In this document: in pieces, positions 7,900-16,426 of the stretch | Numbering within the stretch: position 1 is the first letter of the stretch | How the letters are laid out: each line of letters starts with the position of its first letter | Origin: Candidatus Villigracilis propinquus | Lineage (GTDB): Bacteria > Chloroflexota > Anaerolineae > Anaerolineales > Villigracilaceae | DNA: 35,488 nt | Direction of reading: 5' to 3' | Assembly: GCA_016714565.1 (NCBI GenBank) | Contig: JADKDM010000028.1 | Coordinates: 1 to 35,488, forward strand | Translations under genes and position numbers: made by a program | The notes under the pieces: model-generated | What the model was told of the DNA's origin: nothing | Databases searched by the model: none | What the model saw: only the letters and a program-made list of their open reading frames with translations

Positions 7900-8312
7900 T
7901 GGACGCGCAACAAACCACCTTCAAAACTTATCTCCCTTCCGCAATTACACTCATATTAATTGGCTGGGGTGGGCTGGCTGCCACCCTCTATTTTTCATTG
8001 CCGTTCGTCTGGTCGCGCTGGGCATTCTTTGTTTTCATCATCATGGGACTCACAGGCATTGCCCTGCCCATTGTTTTTTATTTCCATAAACGCTTTCCGG
8101 ATGAAACCCCCGCCGAACCCAATGTCATCATTCGCCAATCTATTTGGGCCGGCGTGTTTGGCGCCACCCTTGCCTGGCTCCAGCTTGGACGCCTCGTTAC
8201 GTTATATGTAATCCTCGGCCTTGCAGGCGGGTTGATCGCCGCCGAGTACTTCATCCGTATTCGTGAGAAAGCCAACCGCCGCATTCCCCAAACCGATGAC
8301 GACTCTTCGTAA
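7899..8312 (+). CDS. four-helix small membrane protein, unknown function
   Basis: A 137-residue hydrophobic protein that I do not recognise. Membrane segments are visible at about residues 14-34, 38-62, 84-103 and 103-122, and the C-terminus is charged (RIREKANRRIPQTDDDSS). Two features support translation: a TATAAT immediately upstream of the ATG, and an overlap with selA, which begins inside the last codons. It may be a permease-like or accessory subunit, but no motif points to a function. Its link with selA could be positional only. Confidence 0.65.
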   Translation: MDAQQTTFKTYLPSAITLILIGWGGLAATLYFSLPFVWSRWAFFVFIIMGLTGIALPIVFYFHKRFPDETPAEPNVIIRQSIWAGVFGATLAWLQLGRLVTLYVILGLAGGLIAAEYFIRIREKANRRIPQTDDDSS

Positions 8313-9654
8313 TCTCCCCTCCGTTGAACAAATACTACAAACTGAAGCCGCCGCGTATCTCATTGCGCGATTTGGCAGGCCGTTGACTTTGGACTCCATC
8401 CGTTTTGTTTTGGATGATATAAGAGCCCGCTTCCAATCCGGGCAGATAACTGCTCTGCCATTAACAGATTTGATCCTCGCCCAAACAGAATCCCAATTAA
8501 TCACGTGGACCAGGCAGACTCTGCTCCCGGTCATCAACGCATCTGGAGTCATTCTCCACACCAACCTCGGACGCGCCCCACTAAGTGACGCCACCATCCG
8601 CGCCATGGACATTGTCTCACGCGGCTATTCCACCCTTGAATTCGATCTTGAATCTGGCAAGCGCGGCTCGCGTCTTATCCACGCTGAATCTCTGTTGCAA
8701 AAATTGACAGGTGCCGAAGCGGCGCTGGTTGTTAATAACTGTGCCTCCGCTGTTTTGCTTATTCTTTCTGCGCTCGCAAATAAAAAGCGAGTCATCATCT
8801 CCCGCTCGCAGCTTGTGGAAATTGGCGGCGGCTTCCGCGTCCCCGATGTGATGAAGCAATCAGGTGCAAAACTTGTGGAAGTGGGCACCACCAACAAAGT
8901 CCGCTTGTCTGATTACCAATCCGCTGCCGAGGAACCCACCGCACTCATCATGCGCGTGCATCGTTCCAATTTCAAATTGGTCGGATTCACCGAAGAACCC
9001 GAACTCAAGGATATTGTCGCAGCCGCACATCAGGCAGGTGTGCCCGTCGTCGATGACCTCGGCTCTGGCGCGTTGTACGATACCGAAAAATATGGCATTG
9101 CCCATGAACCGACTGTGCAAGAGTCCATGCAGGCTGGCGCAGATATCATCTGTTTCTCTGGCGATAAATTGCTCGGCGGCCCGCAGGCGGGCATTATCAT
9201 CGGCAAAGCGGATTTGATCGCGAAGATCAAAAAGCATCCCCTCGCGAGAGCTGTCCGCGCGGACAAGGCTTGTCTTGCGGGGCTATCTGCCACACTGTTG
9301 CATTACCTCAAAGACGAGGCGGAGCGTGAAGTGCCTATCGTGAAGATGATGTCCCTTACGTTGAAGCAGGTCAAAGGTCGGGCTGAGGCGTGGGCGGCGG
9401 AGTTAGGTAAAGGCTCGGTAGTGGAAGGTGAATCCACAGTGGGGGGCGGATCTCTTCCAGGTGAATCCATGCCGACCTTTTTATTGTCGCTGCAAGTGAA
9501 ATCCGCCGAGAAATTTTTGCGCGCTCTTCGAAAGAACAACCCGCCCATCATCGCCCGAACAGAAAATGATAAAGTTTTGCTCGATCCGCGCACCGTTCTT
9601 CCCGAACAGGAAGGCGCGTTGCTGGTGGGGGTGAAGAACATCTTGAAATCTTAA
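8296..9654 (+). CDS. selA: L-seryl-tRNA(Sec) selenium transferase
   Basis: A 452-residue PLP enzyme that converts seryl-tRNA(Sec) to selenocysteinyl-tRNA(Sec) using selenophosphate. Family landmarks include INASGVILHTNLGRAPL, GKRGSRL near residue 110-116, the glycine-rich VNNCASAVLL, and the PLP lysine K291 in CFSGDKLLGGPQAG. Length matches bacterial SelA (about 450-465). I chose the ATG at 8296, which overlaps the upstream gene; a GTG at 8263 would add 11 residues without family similarity. Presence implies the organism makes selenoproteins, although selB, selC and selD are not in this window and I saw no obvious in-frame UGA selenocysteine site among the genes here. Confidence 0.95.
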   Translation: MTTLRNLPSVEQILQTEAAAYLIARFGRPLTLDSIRFVLDDIRARFQSGQITALPLTDLILAQTESQLITWTRQTLLPVINASGVILHTNLGRAPLSDATIRAMDIVSRGYSTLEFDLESGKRGSRLIHAESLLQKLTGAEAALVVNNCASAVLLILSALANKKRVIISRSQLVEIGGGFRVPDVMKQSGAKLVEVGTTNKVRLSDYQSAAEEPTALIMRVHRSNFKLVGFTEEPELKDIVAAAHQAGVPVVDDLGSGALYDTEKYGIAHEPTVQESMQAGADIICFSGDKLLGGPQAGIIIGKADLIAKIKKHPLARAVRADKACLAGLSATLLHYLKDEAEREVPIVKMMSLTLKQVKGRAEAWAAELGKGSVVEGESTVGGGSLPGESMPTFLLSLQVKSAEKFLRALRKNNPPIIARTENDKVLLDPRTVLPEQEGALLVGVKNILKS

Positions 9655-9666
9655 TGCGAATTACGC

Positions 9667-9701
9667 TCGCTCTATTGAGGGCTTAGTCCTCGATAGAGCG
9701 A
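9667..9701 (+). terminator. hairpin after selA
   Basis: Arms TCGCTCTATTGAGG (9667-9680) and CCTCGATAGAGCGA (9688-9701) pair with one mismatch around a 7-nt loop. A-rich rather than T-rich sequence follows, so termination is less certain than the stem itself. Confidence 0.5.
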
Positions 9702-9722
9702 AAGATAAAAAAGGAAAATAAA

Positions 9723-10976
9723 ATGAAATTTGAACTTGATGCCATTATGAAGTCCCGCAATTTGGATGCGATCGTTGTGTTTGGGAATGCCGAGCATAAT
9801 CCGCCCATGTATTATTTGACAGGCGGCGGACATGTTAGCCATGCCACCGTCATCAAAAAGCGTGATGATGACGCGGCCTATTTTCACAACGACATGGAAC
9901 GTGATGAAGCCGCTAAGAGCGGATTGAAATTAATTCCGTATAGTAAATATGATTATGAAGCGCTTTTGAAGAAAGCCAATGGAGATATTCTGCTGGCGAG
10001 CGCCTTGCGCAACCAATTGATGTTGGAAGAAGTTGGCGTAACCAAGGGACGTGTGGGCGTTTACGGCAATTACGATCTGAGCGCGATATTTGGGCAGCTT
10101 TCCCACCTGCAAAAGTTGATGCCTGAGTTGGAATTCGTTGGCGAACCTCGTGAAGATTCGATCTTCATGCGCGCCATGGAAACCAAGGATCCAAGTGAAG
10201 TACGCCGCATCCGCAACATGGGCAAGGTGACCACGGCTGTCGTTGGTCAGGTTCGCGATTATTTGATGGCTTGTGATGTGAATGAGGATGAAGTGCTTTT
10301 GAAAGAAGATGGTAACCCGTTAACGGTGGGTGATGTACATTCCAAGATCCGCTTGTGGGTTTCAGAACACGGTGCGGAGTTGCCCTCTGGCTTCATCTTC
10401 TCTGTCGGACGTGATGCAGGAGTACCTCATTCTGCTGGCAATCCCACAGATTTGATGAAACTCGGCCAGACCATCGTCTTTGATATTTATCCTGCTGAAG
10501 CGGGCGGCGGTTATTACTACGATTTCACCCGCACCTGGAGTTTGGGCTATGCCACTCCCGAGGCGCAGGAACTGTTCGATCAGGTCAAGGATATTTACGA
10601 CAGGCTGATGGATAATTTCGACTTGAATACGCCGTTCAAGCATTACCACCAGATGACCTGCGAATATTTTGAATCCAAAGGCCACCAGACTCCGCTTCAC
10701 ACAAAAGCGCCCGTGGAAGGATATGTCCACAGTTTGGGGCATGGCGTTGGCTTGAACATTCACGAACGTCCATTCAGCGGATTTACAACGGGCGATGACC
10801 AGCGTCTCGCGCCTGGTGTGGTCATCACTTCTGAGCCTGGGCTGTATTATCCCGAAAAAGGCATGGGCTTTCGCATTGAAGACACCTTATGGATCAACCC
10901 CGAAGGAACCGTTGAAAAATTGGCAGAATTTCCATATGATTTTGTTTTACCAATGAAGAAGTGGAAGAAAAAATAA
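9723..10976 (+). CDS. M24-family metallopeptidase (Xaa-Pro aminopeptidase/dipeptidase-like)
   Basis: A 417-residue cytoplasmic 'pita-bread' metallopeptidase. All five metal ligands are present: D254 in VFDIYPAE, D267 in YYYDFTRTW, H340 in LGHGVGLNIHE, E371 in TSEPGLYY and E386 in FRIEDTLW. The N-terminal creatinase-like domain spans about residues 1-150. The family removes N-terminal residues before proline or splits Xaa-Pro dipeptides; which activity applies cannot be told here. AAGGA precedes the ATG. It is followed after 12 bp by the TAXI protein gene, and the two with tsaD look co-transcribed. Confidence 0.9.
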   Translation: MKFELDAIMKSRNLDAIVVFGNAEHNPPMYYLTGGGHVSHATVIKKRDDDAAYFHNDMERDEAAKSGLKLIPYSKYDYEALLKKANGDILLASALRNQLMLEEVGVTKGRVGVYGNYDLSAIFGQLSHLQKLMPELEFVGEPREDSIFMRAMETKDPSEVRRIRNMGKVTTAVVGQVRDYLMACDVNEDEVLLKEDGNPLTVGDVHSKIRLWVSEHGAELPSGFIFSVGRDAGVPHSAGNPTDLMKLGQTIVFDIYPAEAGGGYYYDFTRTWSLGYATPEAQELFDQVKDIYDRLMDNFDLNTPFKHYHQMTCEYFESKGHQTPLHTKAPVEGYVHSLGHGVGLNIHERPFSGFTTGDDQRLAPGVVITSEPGLYYPEKGMGFRIEDTLWINPEGTVEKLAEFPYDFVLPMKKWKKK

Positions 10977-10988
10977 GGGACGTTGCTC

Positions 10989-12296
10989 ATGTCTAAACGT
11001 GCTACAAATTGGATTGTTGCCTCTGGTGTGGTGCTTGCTGTAATCGCGGCATCTCTCTTTTATTATTACCAGACTCGTACCCAGACGATTATTATTGCCA
11101 CCAATGATGAAAGCAGCCAAAGTTATCAATTTGTGGATGCGTTGAAGCAAGTTACAGCCAATGTAGAACCGCGCCTGAATATCAAGATCGTTCAAACAAA
11201 TGGTTCCACGGAAATCATGGCCTTGTTGAAGGACGCCAAGGCTGATTTCGGGGTAGTGCAATTGGATGCGTTGACCACGCCAAATGTGGATTCTGTAGCA
11301 TTCCTTTATCCGCAGGTATTCCATCTTATCGTTCATGCTGATTCAGACATCCAGACCCCAGCGGACCTGAGAGGAAAGATCGTTGCCACTCCAGATATTG
11401 GGGGTGGTACCTATAGTTCGTTTTTGTCCCTGCTGGATTATTACGGAATGAATACTGAGAGCGTTACCATCCTGCCTATTGCAGATAGTCTCGAAAGGGA
11501 GCAAGCCTTTTTAAGCGGCAAGGCAGATGCCATCTTCCGCGTGACGACTTTAGGGCATTCATCCATTCGTGAGTTTATGCAGTCCACGAATGCGCGCTTG
11601 ATTCCTTTTGAGCAGTTCGATGCCATGCGTCTCTTTTCGCCCACTTTGTTCCAGTACACCATTCCTTTTGGAACTTATAAGGCGGCAGAACCTTCGGTTC
11701 CCGAAGCCGATATGCAAACCGTAGGCGTGCCGACGGTGTTGGTTGCCAGAGAAAAAGTAGATGCGAACATAGTGCGTACCCTAACGCGAATTCTTTTTGA
11801 AAATAAGAACGATATTGTTGCCATCACGAACCTTGGAGCTTTTGTGAGCATGCCAGATGCGAGTCAGTCTGTCGTCCCGCGTTTGCACCCGGGCGCATCG
11901 GCATATTACAATCGCGACCAGCCTTCATTCTTCGAGAAGTATTACAATCAGATCAGCTTATTAGCCACTTTGATTCCCCTTGTGGCATCGGTGTACTTCG
12001 CAATACGTGCCATGCTTTTGACAAGACAAAGGGATCGGGCGTATCGGTATAACATGCAAATGGCATCCCTGTTAACCCAGCTGATGTCTTCTCCCACTGC
12101 CAGCCGCGCCAAAAAGACAGAATTGCAGCTCCTTGAAATGCTTGAGGATGTTATCCATGATATGAACACAGGCGAAGTTGAAATTACAGACTTGCAGGCA
12201 TTTTCTTTCGTATGGGACAAGGCAATTGAAGCGGTACGCTACCGTGAAGCCAGGCTGGCCAAGAAAAAGAACTCCGCTACACCAAAAGGAAAGTAA
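10989..12296 (+). CDS. TAXI-family TRAP-type solute-binding protein with extra C-terminal membrane segment
   Basis: A 435-residue protein with an N-terminal signal anchor (about residues 8-25) and a TAXI-type periplasmic binding domain (about 30-300: IIIATNDESSQSYQF, ADFGVVQLDAL, DLRGKIVATPDIGGGTYSSF). A second membrane helix (about 319-342, QISLLATLIPLVASVYFAI) is followed by a cytoplasmic charged helical tail. TAXI proteins usually deliver solutes to TRAP permeases; no permease gene lies nearby, and the C-terminal anchor and tail suggest a sensor or scaffold instead. I preferred the ATG at 10989 over a TTG at 10983. Its stop overlaps the tsaD start by one base (TAATG). Ligand unknown. Confidence 0.82.
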   Translation: MSKRATNWIVASGVVLAVIAASLFYYYQTRTQTIIIATNDESSQSYQFVDALKQVTANVEPRLNIKIVQTNGSTEIMALLKDAKADFGVVQLDALTTPNVDSVAFLYPQVFHLIVHADSDIQTPADLRGKIVATPDIGGGTYSSFLSLLDYYGMNTESVTILPIADSLEREQAFLSGKADAIFRVTTLGHSSIREFMQSTNARLIPFEQFDAMRLFSPTLFQYTIPFGTYKAAEPSVPEADMQTVGVPTVLVAREKVDANIVRTLTRILFENKNDIVAITNLGAFVSMPDASQSVVPRLHPGASAYYNRDQPSFFEKYYNQISLLATLIPLVASVYFAIRAMLLTRQRDRAYRYNMQMASLLTQLMSSPTASRAKKTELQLLEMLEDVIHDMNTGEVEITDLQAFSFVWDKAIEAVRYREARLAKKKNSATPKGK

Positions 12297-13333
12297 TGGA
12301 TTCAAATAAACCTGTAACCAGAATTCTCGCGATCGAAACATCCTGTGATGAAACCGCCTGCGCTATTATTGAAAATGGCCGCGCGTTGCTCTCTTCGGTT
12401 GTAGCTTCGCAAATGGAGATTCACGCCCGTTATGGCGGTGTGTTTCCCGAAGTAGCTTCGCGCCAGCATGTTCTGGCTGTGACCCCCGTTGTTGAACAGG
12501 CGCTTGCGCAGGCGCATCTCACGCTCAATGATATAGATGCCATCGCCGTCACACAGGGACCTGGCCTCGCTGGCTCTCTTGTTGTGGGCATGAACATGGC
12601 CAAGGGCATGGCTCTTGGCATGGGCAAGCCGCTCATTGGCGTCAATCATTTGGAGGGACATCTATATTCGGCATGGGTTTATGATGCGGGTGAACTCGTC
12701 CCGCCCGAGCCGCAATTCCCTCTGATGGCTTTGCTTGTTTCAGGCGGACATACTGAACTGAATCTCATGACCGATCATTTGACGTATCAAAGGCTCGGCT
12801 CCACCCTCGACGATGCAGCTGGGGAGGCCTTCGACAAAGTTGCCCGCCTCCTTGAACTTCCCTACCCAGGCGGGCCGTCCATTCAGAAGACCGCAGAGGA
12901 AGGCGACCCGCGCCGCTTCAACTTCGCCCGGGCCTGGCTCGATGGGACCTGGAATTTTTCTTTCAGCGGATTGAAAACCTCGGTCCTGTACGAAGTGCGT
13001 GAACTAAAGAAGAGAAGCAATTCCCTGCCCATTCCTGACCTAGCAGCTTCCTTCCAACAGGCTGTGATCGATGTGTTGTTCAAAAAAACCATGAACGCAG
13101 CACGGGAATTTGGTGCAAAGGAAATTCTCGTGGCAGGCGGGGTTTCGGCGAATCGTCCGCTGCGGCAGGTGTTTAAGGCGCAGACGGAGTTTCCCGTTCA
13201 CATTCCGCCGCTAGTATTGTGTACCGATAATGCGGCAATGATCGCTTCGGCGGGATATTTCCGCCACTCCCTCGGGCATACCTCCGGCTTAGAGATGGAT
13301 GTGCTGCCGACCTGGCCTCTTTCGCAAATTTAG
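12296..13333 (+). CDS. tsaD: tRNA N6-adenosine threonylcarbamoyltransferase TsaD
   Basis: A 345-residue ASKHA-fold enzyme of the t6A pathway, transferring the threonylcarbamoyl group to A37 of ANN-decoding tRNAs. The signature AIETSCDETACAII opens the protein. The metal ligands H118 and H122 are in NHLEGHLYSAW, and the later DNAAMIASAGY supplies the third ligand region. VSGGHTEL and GGVSANRPLR are the nucleotide-binding loops. Length equals typical TsaD (about 335-345). Start and stop overlap with the upstream gene gives translational coupling. It converges on tsaC, the enzyme for the preceding step, 312 bp away. Confidence 0.96.
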   Translation: MDSNKPVTRILAIETSCDETACAIIENGRALLSSVVASQMEIHARYGGVFPEVASRQHVLAVTPVVEQALAQAHLTLNDIDAIAVTQGPGLAGSLVVGMNMAKGMALGMGKPLIGVNHLEGHLYSAWVYDAGELVPPEPQFPLMALLVSGGHTELNLMTDHLTYQRLGSTLDDAAGEAFDKVARLLELPYPGGPSIQKTAEEGDPRRFNFARAWLDGTWNFSFSGLKTSVLYEVRELKKRSNSLPIPDLAASFQQAVIDVLFKKTMNAAREFGAKEILVAGGVSANRPLRQVFKAQTEFPVHIPPLVLCTDNAAMIASAGYFRHSLGHTSGLEMDVLPTWPLSQI

Positions 13334-13359
13334 GAAACCATAATTCTGGACTTAAAACC

Positions 13360-13480
13360 AAACGGCCGCCTGACTTTTGCCCAAAGTCGGCGGCCGTTTG
13401 ATATAGGGGAGAATGTAATTGCTATTATGATACCGTCACCTAAATATAAGCTGAACTTACATTAAGAGTTCGATGAGAGA
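13360..13480. repeat. hairpin-plus-tail module, copy 1
   Basis: A strong stem (13360-13377 with 13383-13399, arms containing AAACGGCCGCC and GGCGGCCGTTT) with a TGCCC loop is followed by GGGGAGAATGTAATT (13406-13420) and a tail to about 13480. Copy 2 begins exactly 164 bp later. The stem may also serve as a bidirectional terminator for tsaD and tsaC. Confidence 0.8.
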
Positions 13481-13523
13481 TAACAGCGGGCGAATCCATT
13501 GTACAAAGTCACTTTTAAAATCT

Positions 13524-13645
13524 CAGGCCCCACTTGAACTTAGCCCAAGTTCAAAGTGAGGCCTGCAGAGGGGAGAATGTAATTACAATTATCTTGCCAT
13601 CACATAAATGCTACCTGAAGAATATATAAACGTTGGATGAGAATT
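13524..13645. repeat. hairpin-plus-tail module, copy 2
   Basis: The stem 13524-13541 with 13547-13565 (arms CAGGCCCCACTTGAACTT and AAGTTCAAAGTGAGGCCTG, imperfect) has an AGCCC loop. It is followed by GGGGAGAATGTAATT (13570-13584), identical to copy 1, and by a tail that matches copy 1 at ATTAT, TCAC, TAAAT, CTGAA and GATGAGA. The stem sequences differ while loop and tail are kept. It ends at the tsaC stop codon. Confidence 0.8.
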
Positions 13646-14256
13646 TATTTCATTGCAGATAAAAGTTCAGCCAGTGAAATTGGTCCTTCGCGCAGGATGA
13701 TGGGTTCGTTTCCTGTGCAATCCACCAGCGTGGATGGGACTCCGCCGGGTGTTTTGCCGCCATCCAGAATCAACGGGATGCGGCCATTAAGTTGGGCGTA
13801 CACTTCTTCAGCAGTGGACGGGCTTGGCTGGCCGGAGATATTGGCGGATGTCACTGCCATGGGACCTGCGGCACGCAGCAGGGCGAGCGCATCGGCGTGG
13901 TTTGGGATGCGGACTGCAACGGTGAAAGTGGCAGAAATTGCCGGGGGAAGAGTCTGCTTTTTGGGGACGATGCAGGTCAACGGTCCGGGCCAGAAGCGGG
14001 CGGCAAAACGGAGAGCCATGTCTGGGATGTTATCCGCAATCTGGTCGAGGTCACTCAAATCTCCGATCAAAATGGGAATTGCTTTTTCGATGGGGCGGTC
14101 TTTTGCAACGTAAATGCTTTCGATGGCGGCGCTGTCAAAGGCCAGCGCGCCGAGGCCATAGACGGTGTCTGTGGGGAAGGCGAGGATGCCGCCGTTTTTT
14201 AGAACGGCGAGCGCTTGTTGAATTTGCGAGGCGGAGAGAGTTTGCGTGATGCTCAT
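13645..14256 (-). CDS. tsaC: threonylcarbamoyl-AMP synthase (YrdC/Sua5 domain)
   Basis: A 203-residue YrdC-type enzyme that makes threonylcarbamoyl-AMP from threonine, bicarbonate and ATP, the first step of tRNA t6A formation. Typical segments are GGILAFPTDTVYGLGALA, KDRPIEKAIPILI, RFWPGPLTCIVPK, VAVRIPNHADAL, TSANISGQPS and PSTLVDCTG. It has only the YrdC domain (TsaC rather than the longer Sua5). The ATG at 14256 overlaps the stop codon of the HD-GYP gene (ATGA), so translation is probably coupled. It closes the prfA-prmC-HD-GYP-tsaC minus-strand group; prfA, prmC and tsaC commonly cluster in bacteria. Confidence 0.94.
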   Translation of the reverse strand: MSITQTLSASQIQQALAVLKNGGILAFPTDTVYGLGALAFDSAAIESIYVAKDRPIEKAIPILIGDLSDLDQIADNIPDMALRFAARFWPGPLTCIVPKKQTLPPAISATFTVAVRIPNHADALALLRAAGPMAVTSANISGQPSPSTAEEVYAQLNGRIPLILDGGKTPGGVPSTLVDCTGNEPIILREGPISLAELLSAMK

Positions 14257-15411
14257 GCGTTTTCGATCTCTTGTAAAAAGATCGGGACGATCTGAGGGTC
14301 GAAATGGGAGCCTGAATTTTCGCGGATGTATTGAATGACTTTTTCCTTTGTCCAAGCGGTGCGGTAGGGGCGGTCTGAAGTCAGCGCATCGTAGACATCG
14401 ACGAGGGCGAAGATGCGCGCGGAGAGCGGGATCTCTTCTCCCTTTAATCCGAGCGGGTAACCACTGCCATCCCATTTTTCGTGATGGGTGGTGGGGATGT
14501 CGAGCGCGGGCCTCAGGTATTCGATGGGGTGGATGAGATCGTATGCAAATTTGGGATGCTGGCACATAAAGCTCAGTTCCTCCTCTGTGAGCGGGCCGGG
14601 TTTCAGTAGAATGCTATCGGGGATCCCGAGTTTGCCAATATCGTGCAGGAGCGCGCCGCGGCGAATGTGGATGAGTTCCTCCTTTGAGAAAATCATTTTC
14701 TTTGCAATGCGCAAGGTGAGTTCTGCAACCCGTTGAGTATGTCCTTCGGTTTCCTTGTCGCGCAGATCCAAAGCGCGAGACCAGCTGTCCAATGTGATTT
14801 CGTAGGATCGCTCGAGATCATTTAAGAGGATCTGATTTTTTTCAAGAGCCCTGTTAAATTGCCATGAAGTAATAAATGTAGAAAATGAAATGGCGAATAA
14901 TGAAATGATCGAAGTGAAGTTGTATTCGGAGAATAAATCGTAATACAGGACGGAAATGGTGTATCCCACCCCTGCCACAAATGCGTAAAAGAAAGATGCA
15001 GTCGGCGTGATGACAAAGCTGGATGCAATAATAGGGAATGGCCAGAATGACCATTGTGCCTTCAAGATCTTTTGGGGTGTATACAAATATGGGGGTAAGA
15101 ATGGCGAAATTGATAAAGATGTGAGCGATCCAGAGTGTGTATCCCTTGCGGTTAATTATCCATAATAAGTATAGGATAAAGCCCGTGAATATTTCCTGGT
15201 AGATATATTCCTTGTATGCGGTGGTGCCGGGTTCCATAAAGAGGATGTTCGCAACGGTGATGTGCAAAAGAATAATACCTGACATCAGGAGGTACATGGA
15301 CATCAACCGTCCACGTCTCTGTACGATCGGGTCTATCGTATCCGTCTCTGTGATACGGAAGTAAAAATCGAGCAATTTGGTGTTGATCGGATTAGTGCTT
15401 TGGGAGTTCAT
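14253..15411 (-). CDS. membrane-anchored HD-GYP domain protein (frameshifted)
   Basis: Two overlapping frames make up one protein of about 385 residues. The first frame, from the ATG at 15411, encodes a hydrophobic N-terminus with several membrane helices. The second carries the remaining helices and an HD-GYP phosphodiesterase domain: HTQRVAELTLRIA, LLHDIGKLGIPD, TTHHEKWDGSGYP and YDALTSDRPYR are all intact. Sequence continuity (LAIP then IIASSFVITP) puts the shift at the GGG of 15034-15036, one surplus base. HD-GYP proteins usually hydrolyse cyclic di-GMP or related dinucleotides; here sensing through the membrane part is inferred. The shift may be a sequencing error, a real mutation, or a +1 slip at CCC-U. 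Confidence 0.75.
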
Positions 15412-15468
15412 GAAGGTTGCTTGAGAAAGATGTAATGGTTTTTTTAATTACATCTTACCACTTGCCTG

Positions 15469-16326
15469 TTAGTCCGGCATGGGACTAATTTCGAGAATTC
15501 TGTCGTGTCTACCAAGGTCTTGATGCAGTTGTATATTCATATTGTTGAAAAAGTCATAGGCGAGACCGAGGGCTTTTACGCCCTGAGTTGCTTCAATTTC
15601 GAGGAGGATTTTCCCGTTGGGCGCGAGCCAGTCTGGGGCGAGTTTGAGGAGGCGGCGATAGTGATCGAGACCGTCGTCTCCACCGTCGAGAGCTAGGGTG
15701 GGTTCGTTGCCGTAGATGGAAAGGTTGTGCAATGTCTCTGTCGGAATGTATGGCAGGTTGGCACAGATGAGATCGAAGTGGCCTTCGGTGGAGAGCGGGT
15801 TAATGTGCTGCGGGAGGATGTCACATTGCAGGAAGTCTATTTTGTGGTGGACATGAAATTTCCGGGCGTTGTGTTTGGCAACCGCGAGCGCAGCGTAGGA
15901 TACGTCAGTTGCGAGGATGCGGGCATCGGGGAGATGCATGGCGAGTGTGACAGCGATGGCTCCTGAGCCTGTGCCAATATCCGCGACGGTTCTTCGTTCG
16001 GGGGAGGCTCGCAGCCAGGAGATGGCTTTTTCAACAAGCAGTTCGGTTTCGGGACGGGGGATGAGTACATCTTTGGTGATGTAGAGGTCGAGGCCGTAAA
16101 ATTCCCAGTGGCCGATAATGTAGGGGAGCGGGGTGCCTGCCTGGTATTGGTTGACTGCTTCTTTTGTTTGATCAATTTGGAGCGGGGTGAGAGACGTTTC
16201 AAGGTGGGCAAGCAGCCACGTGCGCGGATGTCCCATCACATGCGCGAGGATGACCTGCGCGTCGAGTTCGGGTAGATCTGATTCAAGTTGTGGTGTGATC
16301 TGTTTGAGGATGTCTGCGGCGTTCAT
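15469..16326 (-). CDS. prmC: release factor glutamine methyltransferase PrmC
   Basis: A 285-residue SAM-dependent methyltransferase that methylates the glutamine of the GGQ motif of release factors. The N-terminal helical domain (about 1-80) is followed by IGHWEFYGLDLYITKDVLIPRPETE and the SAM loop VADIGTGSGAIAVTLA. The catalytic NPPY motif reads NLPY here (N190-Y193), a known kind of variation but worth noting. I chose the ATG at 16326, with GGAG upstream; the frame continues 31 codons further but that part is intergenic in character. It follows prfA, its substrate gene, with a terminator between them. Confidence 0.93.
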   Translation of the reverse strand: MNAADILKQITPQLESDLPELDAQVILAHVMGHPRTWLLAHLETSLTPLQIDQTKEAVNQYQAGTPLPYIIGHWEFYGLDLYITKDVLIPRPETELLVEKAISWLRASPERRTVADIGTGSGAIAVTLAMHLPDARILATDVSYAALAVAKHNARKFHVHHKIDFLQCDILPQHINPLSTEGHFDLICANLPYIPTETLHNLSIYGNEPTLALDGGDDGLDHYRRLLKLAPDWLAPNGKILLEIEATQGVKALGLAYDFFNNMNIQLHQDLGRHDRILEISPMPD

Positions 16327-16385
16327 GCAGGTGCTCCATTCTTGTAATAAACCATTTACCGCGAATTCACGCGAATAGTTTTTCT

Positions 16386-16426
16386 GATAAAAAAATGGCG
16401 GCCATAAATTGGCCGCCATTTTTTTT
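16386..16426 (-). terminator. rho-independent terminator after prfA
   Basis: Arms AATGGCGGCC and GGCCGCCATT with a 7-nt loop, flanked by A- and T-runs on both sides, directly after the prfA stop codon. The structure can work in both directions. It separates prfA from prmC despite their common strand. Confidence 0.9.

Noticed and set aside
13637..14113. 158-codon plus-strand ORF reaching into the second hairpin module
   Set aside because: It is mostly the reverse of tsaC and has no domain; the module itself is better read as RNA or repeat.
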